A stretch of DNA of 29,339 nucleotides from assembly GCA_030627905.1 (NCBI GenBank), contig DAOVRZ010000076.1, forward strand, positions 1 to 29,339. Reading direction: 5' to 3'. The notes beneath the pieces are model-generated. The model had not been told where the DNA came from. It did no database searches and saw only the letters and a list, made by a program, of their open reading frames with translations. Numbering within the stretch: the first letter of the stretch is position 1; each line of letters begins with the position of its first letter. The translations under genes were made by a program, and so were the position numbers. The DNA comes from JAGMES01 sp023128035. GTDB lineage: Bacteria > Bacillota > Halanaerobiia > DY22613. Of this stretch, positions 23,929 through 29,339 are shown in pieces.

Positions 23929-25724
23929 ATGTTAAAATTACCAGAGGAAATAAAAGTTTATAGTTTTAATTTTGAAGGTGAAGATATTAATATTTTAACA
24001 TCTGCTACCAACACAATCCTTATTGATGATTTGACAAAGAAAATAACAGAATTAAGTAGCCTCTCAAAAAAAGATGTGATTGAGAGGTTAAAGGATTATT
24101 ATTCAGAAGATGAAATTTTAAAGGCTTTTACGTTTTTAGATACTTACATAAGTAATTTTGAAAAGAGAAGAGCGGGAGATAAGAAAAAAATATTCCAAAG
24201 TACACTTTAAACATACACCCTTCAAGAAAATGTAATCTAAATTGTAGATATTGTTTTAGAGAAAAAGGTAGCGTAGATCATAAAGTGATTGATTTTTCCA
24301 CCGCTAAAGATGCGATCGACTTTTTAGTTGATAATATTGGGGTGGATGCAAATAAATATTTTGTTGACCTGTCTGGTTCAGGAGAACCGCTACTAAATTT
24401 TGATTTAGTTAAAGAGATCCATTCTTATTGTAAGAAAAAAAGCGGGGAAGTTGGGAAAGAAATTTTGGTGACCTTTGTGACGAATGGGACTTTACTGGAT
24501 GAAAATAAGTTAAATTATCTACAAAATTCCGATATATTATTTGGCTTTAGTCTTGATGGTCCAAAAGAAATCAATAATGATCTGCGTCCACTTATGAATA
24601 AAGAAGGTACCTATGATAAAGTTATCGAAAGTTGTGAGGCCATTGATAGAAATAGACCTTTGGGTTTTGGAGTAACTCTAACTGGTAGACATACTAATGT
24701 TAAGGATATATTTTTAAGCTTGGCAGACTTGAAATTAGTAGATGCTATTAGTATAAAACCTGTACGAGCACTTCCCGATTCTCAGGTGGCTATTACTAAG
24801 GAAAATATAGGCGAAATAAAAAATAGCTATAAAGAATTGGCTTCTTTCTTACTTGATCAAACGATTGAAAACACTACAGATTATATTTATTTGTTATTAA
24901 ATGGAGAAGATACATTTGGCAAATACATAAAAAATGTAATTTTCAATAGGAGTGTGCATTATAGGTGTAGTGCAGGAAGAGGAAAGTATTCAGTTGATTA
25001 TAATGGTGATCTTTATATATGTCCTGTAGGGATCGGGATGGAAAAATTTAAAATAGGAAACATTTATTCAGAGATTAATGAAAGAGAACAAAGAAAATTT
25101 GATACGTATCATGTGGATAATCTGAAGTATTGTAAGGAGTGTTGGGCTAAATATATTTGTGGTGGGCAATGTTATATTGTTGGAGAAACGATCTATGGTG
25201 ATCTGGAAGAAACACATGATGTATTATGTGAATACAAGAAATTTTTAATCCAATTAAGTTTTTATTTTATTCAAAGATTAAAAAAAGAGGCGCTAGATAT
25301 TTATAAACAAATTTATAGATTTTCCGCAATAAAAAGATTTCACTCATCTAGTGATGCTGGAGCATTTTGTCTGACCAAACTTGCAGAGTATTCTGGTATT
25401 GAAACCTCAATTGATGAAATTAGAGAATTTGGAAAAATAGATCAAAGCGGCATTTCTCCTGTTAACTTATATAAGGCTGCTGAACAAATTGGGTTTGAAG
25501 TCAAAGCCGCTCAAGCAGAACCTAAGCATTTGACAGAAGAATTATCATTACCAGCTATTGCCTATATCGACAACGAAGGTTCTTCTTATCATTATTACGT
25601 CATCATCAAAAAGATATGTAACGATAAAATAACAACAGTTGGTCCATTCGGGACATCGACTTATTCAATTCAAGATTTTTGTAAAATTTGGTCTGGAGTT
25701 CTGTTTTTTTTGGAAAGTAGGTGA
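23929..25724 (+). pseudogene. Radical SAM/SPASM peptide maturase fused to a degenerate C39 domain, split by a frameshift
   Basis: Two open frames (23929-24210 and a second ending at 25724) join across seven A residues (24184-24190). Adding one base gives about 598 residues. An N-terminal domain (1-90) is followed by NIHPSRKCNLNCRYC (24210-24254), the CxxxCxxC site for the radical SAM iron-sulfur cluster. This site lies in the second frame but upstream of its first ATG (24292 region onward is already past it), so a gene model using the second frame alone would lose it. SPASM cysteines (CSAG, ICPVG, CKEC, CGGQC, CEY) follow. Residues from about 470 match C39 leader peptidases in outline, but DCG is DAG (Ala at 25356-25358) and the DP aspartate is Gly; His remains (25590). 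Role inferred: cross-linking the Cys-rich peptides downstream while holding their GG leaders. A sequence error would make the gene intact. Confidence 0.75.
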
Positions 25725-25729
25725 AAATG

Positions 25730-25849
25730 ATGAAGTTTATTAAAGATCCAGAATTATTAGAAATTAATGGTGGTAGTTTGTGTATTATTTATTTTAATTG
25801 TGAGGGATTAGATTGGTGTCTAGGTTGTGATACTGATTATGGATGTTAG
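25730..25849 (+). CDS. Cys-rich RiPP precursor peptide 1 (short form)
   Basis: A 39-residue peptide. The leader MKFIKDPELLEINGG is nearly the same as in the four following peptides; the core is 24 residues with five Cys and ends in DTDYGC. The core is shorter than the others and starts with Ser-Leu instead of Trp-Cys. An in-frame ATG at 25727 adds one Met. It lies two to five bases after the stop of the maturase gene and uses an AGGTGA site overlapping that stop, so translation is probably coupled to the maturase. Confidence 0.75.
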   Translation: MKFIKDPELLEINGGSLCIIYFNCEGLDWCLGCDTDYGC

Positions 25850-26158
25850 ATGTAAAAAAATGACTCTTTAATGAAAGGAGGTGATAATGATGAAATTTAT
25901 CAAGGAACCAGAACTGCAAGAGATTAATGGTGGTTGGTGTCTTTTCATAAACAATGATGGTTGTAATCCTCATAATTGTAGTTGTGAGGGAGTGGATGGC
26001 CTTTGTGTAACAGTTAATGTAGGAGTTTGTGGTTGCGATAATGATTATGGATGTTAGATGTAAAAAATGACTATTTTAATGAAAGGAGGTGATAATGATG
26101 AAATTTATCAAGGAACCAGAACTGCAAGAGATTAATGGCGGTTGGTGCCTTTTCATAA
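25841..26158 (+). repeat. Tandem duplication of precursor gene units (about 208-bp period)
   Basis: The segment 25841 to about 25950 is repeated almost exactly from 26049 to about 26158. It covers the GGATGTTAGATGTAAAAAA intergenic part, the ribosome binding site and the leader-coding part. Beyond the first core codons the copies diverge. Confidence 0.75.
25887..26057 (+). CDS. Cys-rich RiPP precursor peptide 2
   Basis: A 56-residue peptide (55 from the second Met). The leader MKFIKEPELQEINGG has a double-glycine end. The 40-residue core starts WCLFINN, holds eight Cys and ends DNDYGC. The spacing is C-x7-C-x4-C-x-C-x6-C-x7-C-x-C-x5-C. AAAGGAGGTGAT precedes two adjacent ATG codons (25887, 25890). 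It is likely modified by the flanking radical SAM enzymes. Confidence 0.85.
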   Translation: MMKFIKEPELQEINGGWCLFINNDGCNPHNCSCEGVDGLCVTVNVGVCGCDNDYGC

Positions 26159-26262
26159 ATAATGAACAATGTAACCATACTTGCACTTGTGAAGGTGGGG
26201 ATAACATTTGTGTTGGAGTTGATGTAGTAGCTTGTCTTTGTGATAATGATTATGGATGCTAG
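26095..26262 (+). CDS. Cys-rich RiPP precursor peptide 3
   Basis: A 55-residue peptide (54 from the second Met), the product of a tandem duplication with peptide 2: identical leader MKFIKEPELQEINGG and the same upstream region. The core starts WCLFINNEQC, has eight Cys (C-x7-C-x3-C-x-C-x6-C-x7-C-x-C-x5-C) and ends DNDYGC. The core differs from peptide 2 at many positions although the leader is unchanged. Confidence 0.85.
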   Translation: MMKFIKEPELQEINGGWCLFINNEQCNHTCTCEGGDNICVGVDVVACLCDNDYGC

Positions 26263-26294
26263 TAAAAAAATAATTAATGAAAGGAAGTGAAGTT

Positions 26295-26465
26295 ATGAAA
26301 TTTATTAAGGAACCAGAATTGCTAGATATTAATGGTGGATGGTGCCTTATTATAAATAATGAGAACTGTGATCATTCTTGTACTTGTGAAGGATGTTTTG
26401 ACATTTGCGTTGGCGTAGATGTAGGCGTTTGTGTCTGCGACAATGATGTTGATTATGGATGTTAA
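26295..26465 (+). CDS. Cys-rich RiPP precursor peptide 4
   Basis: A 56-residue peptide with leader MKFIKEPELLDINGG and a 41-residue core with nine Cys, starting WCLIINNENC and ending DVDYGC. The start at 26295 is chosen by alignment of the leader with the other copies and by GGAAGTGA upstream; an in-frame ATG at 26277 lies in the ribosome-binding region and would add six unrelated residues. It has one more Cys (EGC) than its sisters. Confidence 0.85.
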   Translation: MKFIKEPELLDINGGWCLIINNENCDHSCTCEGCFDICVGVDVGVCVCDNDVDYGC

Positions 26466-26565
26466 GACCCTTTTTTAGATTGCCAGAAGGAAAGTTACCT
26501 TTCTGATTCATGTATGTAATGCCTTTTTTAAGATATAACACACTTTATGAAAGGGAGGATTTATA

Positions 26566-26721
26566 ATGGAATTTATTAGAGAACCAGAAATGTTAGATAT
26601 TAATGGTGGTTGGTGTCTTTTCATAAATAATGAGAACTGTGATCATTCTTGTGAGTGTGAGGGTGTTAAAATTGGTTGTAGTATTGAAGTCTGTGGCTGC
26701 AACAACGACTATAGCTGTTAA
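26566..26721 (+). CDS. Cys-rich RiPP precursor peptide 5
   Basis: A 51-residue peptide with leader MEFIREPEMLDINGG and a 36-residue core with eight Cys, starting WCLFINNENC and ending NNDYSC. GGGAGG lies before the ATG. A 100-bp gap separates it from peptide 4, and the second maturase gene starts 42 bases after its stop. It is the most diverged of the four long forms in leader and in the C-terminal half. Confidence 0.85.
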   Translation: MEFIREPEMLDINGGWCLFINNENCDHSCECEGVKIGCSIEVCGCNNDYSC

Positions 26722-26763
26722 TGAAGTAATATTTGCGCTATAACATTGAGAGAGGTGATTCAA

Positions 26764-28071
26764 ATGAAAAAGTCAAAATACAACTTTTTTTATGAGGAAA
26801 AAGATAGATACTATTTATACAATGCAATTACCGGTGCTTTTGCTGAATTAGATGAAGATAATTACAAGTTTTATAATCATTTATCAGATAATGAGATAAA
26901 TGAAGAGGAAATTTCGGAAAAAGATCTTGATACTTTTGAGAAACTAAAAAGAGGGCACTATATTTTGAATGATGATTTTAACGAAATAAACTTCATTCGA
27001 TCCAAATATAACTCAGCGCAATTTAATAATGGCAACTTGACACTTACTATAGCTCCGACATTAGATTGTAATTTTAGGTGTCCATATTGTTATGAAAGTT
27101 TGAATCCCCACTCTTTTAATGAGGATCATGTAAACAAAGTAATTCAGTTTATTGAACTGTGGATTCCTAGAATAAAACATTTAAGCGTAACATGGTATGG
27201 AGGAGAACCACTGTTAGAAGTAAAAACTATTATATTACTGTCTGAAAAGATTAGACAAATATGTAAGGATAATAATGTAACGTATGTGGCTTCTATGATA
27301 ACGAATGGATACTTACTAACAGAAGAGATTGCTGATCGGTTAGCAGGAAATGATGTAAAGCGGTTACAAATTACAGTTGATGGTCCTAAGCATTTACATA
27401 ATAAAACCAGAATATTGGCTGATGGAAGTGGCTCCTATGATCATATAATAGAAAATATAGAAAAAAATTGTGACAAATTTAAAATTAGTGTACGAATTAA
27501 TGTTTCGAAAAAAAATCAAGATTATTTAGAGGACTTATTAGTAGATCTAAAAGAAAGAAATTTACATAAAAGAATCTCAGTTTATGTTGCTGCTGTAGAA
27601 CCTCATACTGATGAAGCAAAAAGATTTGAGATCAATTGTATATCTAAACCTAGCTTTTCTAAAATAAAAGTTGAATTTTTTGATCTGGCCTTCAATATGG
27701 GATTTAAAGTAAGATTATATCCAAGAAATCTTCTGGGAGGCTGTTCAGCGAGTGGTAGCAATAGTTTTGTTATAGCAGGAGATGGCAAGCTATATAAGTG
27801 TTGGCATTCTGTAGGACATGATGATGAGGCCGTGGGTAGTTTAGACAATATCGGTAAATTTAAATATAACTTATATGATTGGCTAGCTTATTCTCCGTTG
27901 AATCATGACGAATGCCTGAACTGTAAAGTATTACCTCTTTGTATGGGCAGATGTCCACATTATTGGGTAATTCAAGGAAAAAAACCACAATGCTCTGAGT
28001 TTAAGTACAATTTAGAAGAAGTATTAAAAACATTCAAAAGACAAGAAGATTTTTTAAAGCAAGCGAAATAG
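26764..28071 (+). CDS. Radical SAM/SPASM peptide maturase
   Basis: A 435-residue enzyme that would use S-adenosylmethionine and a [4Fe-4S] cluster to cross-link the Cys-rich peptides. An N-terminal domain of about 90 residues (YLYNAITGAFAELDEDNYKF) precedes the radical SAM core. CNFRCPYC gives the cluster cysteines 102, 106 and 109, and TWYGGEPLL is the SAM-binding GGE motif. The C-terminal SPASM cysteines are GGCSASG, YKCWH, CLNCKVLPLCMGRC and PQC. ATG at 26764 is preferred over the in-frame TTG at 26746 because AGAGAGGTGA lies between them. Unlike the first maturase it has no C39-like tail. The bond type (thioether to alpha, beta or gamma carbon) cannot be read from the sequence. Confidence 0.9.
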   Translation: MKKSKYNFFYEEKDRYYLYNAITGAFAELDEDNYKFYNHLSDNEINEEEISEKDLDTFEKLKRGHYILNDDFNEINFIRSKYNSAQFNNGNLTLTIAPTLDCNFRCPYCYESLNPHSFNEDHVNKVIQFIELWIPRIKHLSVTWYGGEPLLEVKTIILLSEKIRQICKDNNVTYVASMITNGYLLTEEIADRLAGNDVKRLQITVDGPKHLHNKTRILADGSGSYDHIIENIEKNCDKFKISVRINVSKKNQDYLEDLLVDLKERNLHKRISVYVAAVEPHTDEAKRFEINCISKPSFSKIKVEFFDLAFNMGFKVRLYPRNLLGGCSASGSNSFVIAGDGKLYKCWHSVGHDDEAVGSLDNIGKFKYNLYDWLAYSPLNHDECLNCKVLPLCMGRCPHYWVIQGKKPQCSEFKYNLEEVLKTFKRQEDFLKQAK

Positions 28072-28081
28072 TCATATGTTA

Positions 28082-28139
28082 AGCGCCCTTGAAAAGAACA
28101 TTGTGTATCGATGGTGAAGGTTTGATTTCTGAGGGCGCT
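28082..28139. repeat. Inverted repeat between the second maturase and the S41-like gene
   Basis: AGCGCCCT (28082-28089) is the exact complement of AGGGCGCT (28132-28139), separated by 42 bases. The arms are much richer in G and C than the surroundings. There is no T tract, so it is not a typical terminator; it may be a folded leader or the trace of a mobile element. Confidence 0.4.
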
Positions 28140-28212
28140 GATTAACTTTCAGTTCAACTGGTTTGAATTGCTAGCGGAAAAATTATGAGATGTATTAAAG
28201 GAGGAAACAGCT

Positions 28213-29205
28213 GTGAATTTACATAATATTAAGTTACTTCTTAATATATTAGTTTTATCATTTTTGGTTATATTGATAATTTTTTATAACAGTCCATGTG
28301 AAGCTAGTAATGAACTAGGGTGGAGAGAGTATTCAAATAAGTATTTTAAAATGAAATATTCAGCAGAATGGAATAAAGTTGAGGCTGGTAAGAGAGCAGG
28401 ATTTGCTCCTGTTAATAGTAGTGAATATTTTGGATTTGATATTGAGGTTGTTGAAACAGAATATGTTTCTACATTTGAACGTTTTAAAAATAGATTGCAG
28501 GGTCAAATTAATCAACTACATAGTGATACGTCTAATATTGAAGTAAAAAAAATTTATGTTGATAGTCAACCTGCTTATAAGATAATAGCAACTAATTCAC
28601 TGTACAGGGTGAACGGAGTTATAATATCTGTATATAAAGATCAAACTGCTTTTGACTTAACTTTTACTGGGAGTGAAGATGAATATATTAATAATATAAA
28701 AATCATAGATGAGATGATTAGTTCATTAAAATTTAACAACTTTAAAGTCGAAGAGGAAGAAGTAGTAGATACATTGGTAAAAGGAAGAAAATTAACTTCT
28801 AAAGAAGCTTTAGAAGATGCTGAGTATTTATTTGAAAAAATAAAAGAGATTCATCCAAATTTATATAATTACTATAGTAAGCAAGAAGCTGATGAGTATG
28901 AGAGCCAAATAAAGGAACACATTAGTAATAAAAATGAACTTACTACATTAGAATTGTACAAGTTATTGGCACCTTATGTAGCAAGTTTTAAAGATGGTCA
29001 TACAAAACTTTCAATTCTTGATGAATACAAACATTATATAGAGCAAGAGGGCAAAATCTTTCCTTTAGATGTAGTTGTTAAGGGAGATCAATTATTTGTA
29101 AGTGATGATTTTATTGAAAAGAGTATTTCTGCGGGTACAGAAATTTTAAGTATTAATGGAGTTAGTAGTTTAGAAATATTGATGGCAATGAAAAAAAGAA
29201 TGTAA
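28213..29205 (+). pseudogene. Secreted S41-protease-like protein, truncated before the catalytic domain
   Basis: A 330-codon frame with GTG start after AAAGGAGG. Residues 1-31 form a signal peptide or membrane anchor (hydrophobic LLLNILVLSFLVILIIFY, then a Cys-Glu-Ala-Ser). Residues 35-180 resemble a PsbP/DcrB-like fold (YFKMKYSAEWNKVEAGK). From about 200 the protein follows the N-terminal part of S41 (tricorn/CTPase-like) peptidases: EDAEYLFEKIKEIHPNLY, SFKDGHTKL, then a PDZ-like AGTEILSINGVSS. It stops right after that, so the serine protease core is missing. The sequence after 29205 has no matching continuation in any plus frame, which suggests disruption. It may have been part of the peptide locus; that is inferred. 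Confidence 0.6.
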
Positions 29206-29213
29206 CTATTCAG

Positions 29214-29339
29214 TCAAATCAACAAATTCGTACTAAATCCCATTAAGTTTTTTACTGTTTTAATCTTTTCTTTTAATTTAAAAATACACATAAAAGTTGT
29301 TCCAAATTGGCTTGAAGTGTTGAAAACGCTGTCTTTCGC
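29214..29339 (-). pseudogene. C-terminal end of an unidentified minus-strand gene (partial)
   Basis: On the minus strand one frame is open from the window edge for 41 codons to TGA (29214-29216). It reads NTSSQFGTTFMC and KLKEKIKTVKNLMGF. The composition is coding-like and it abuts the break in the S41-like gene, so it may belong to an inserted element such as a transposase. I do not recognise the family. Confidence 0.35.

Noticed and set aside
24285..25724. Stand-alone maturase gene starting in the second frame at about 24285
   Set aside because: The first codon is GTG without a ribosome binding site, and this model would exclude the CxxxCxxC motif that sits in frame just upstream.
26483..26508. 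Hairpin between precursor genes 4 and 5 as a terminator
   Set aside because: The stem CAGAAGG/CCTTTCTG is short and bulged and is not followed by a T run; at most a weak structure.
25841..26600. Tandem repeats as a CRISPR array
   Set aside because: The repeats are about 200 bp apart, protein-coding, and explained by duplicated precursor genes.
26746..26763. TTG at 26746 as start of the second maturase
   Set aside because: The ribosome binding site AGAGAGGTGA lies downstream of it and fits the ATG at 26764.

Overview
The window looks like a chromosome segment of a low-GC, spore-forming, anaerobic member of the Bacillota (Clostridia or Halanaerobiia type). The reasons are AT-rich codon use, strong AAGGAGG ribosome binding sites, a stage II sporulation protein M gene, ferredoxin-dependent 2-oxoacid oxidation, and amino-acid fermentation genes under sigma-54 control. 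The species cannot be named from the sequence alone.

Left edge (1-1006): the 3' end of a group II intron (domains V and VI) runs directly into the 3' exon of an Rhs/YD-repeat polymorphic toxin gene. The toxin tip is followed by a probable immunity gene and a terminator. Positions 1123-2773 hold a P-loop ATPase and a convergent Ca2+/Na+ exchanger.

Centre-left (3000-13491): a sigma-54 enhancer-binding activator precedes a nine-gene operon for oxidative fermentation of branched-chain (and perhaps aromatic) amino acids. The order is phenylalanine-dehydrogenase-like enzyme, butyrate kinase, phosphate butyryltransferase, leucine dehydrogenase, second butyrate kinase, then the four subunits of a 2-oxoisovalerate-type ferredoxin oxidoreductase. 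Together they give amino acid -> 2-oxo acid + NADH -> acyl-CoA + reduced ferredoxin -> acyl phosphate -> short-chain acid + ATP. A consensus -24/-12 promoter lies in front of the operon. A second one lies in front of the alanine dehydrogenase gene at 21800. Both are preceded by a related TGCAA...TTGCA palindrome, so one activator may control both.

Middle (13568-22909): an M20-type peptidase (PepT-like), a chemoreceptor gene on the minus strand broken by an in-frame TAG, then a plus-strand housekeeping group (DUF3866 protein, Nudix ADP-ribose hydrolase, EndoQ-like PHP nuclease, ComB-like protein, SpoIIM) and alanine dehydrogenase. A 113-nt element with a nearly 20-bp closing stem lies upstream of spoIIM.

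Right part (22957-29339): about 1 kb of decayed DNA (transposase remnant and unidentified coding debris), then the most notable region, a peptide natural-product (RiPP) locus. It has five small genes for cysteine-rich peptides with an almost invariant leader ending in Ile-Asn-Gly-Gly and variable cores. They are flanked by two radical SAM/SPASM maturases. The upstream maturase carries a C-terminal C39 (bacteriocin-processing) peptidase-like domain in which the catalytic Cys is Ala and the catalytic Asp is Gly. It therefore looks like a leader-binding module fused to the modifying enzyme rather than a protease. The same gene is split by a one-base frameshift in a run of seven A, and its CxxxCxxC iron-sulfur motif lies in the stretch between the two open frames. 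The locus ends with a 3'-truncated S41-protease-like secreted protein and an unrelated minus-strand fragment at the window edge. No dedicated exporter is visible in the window.
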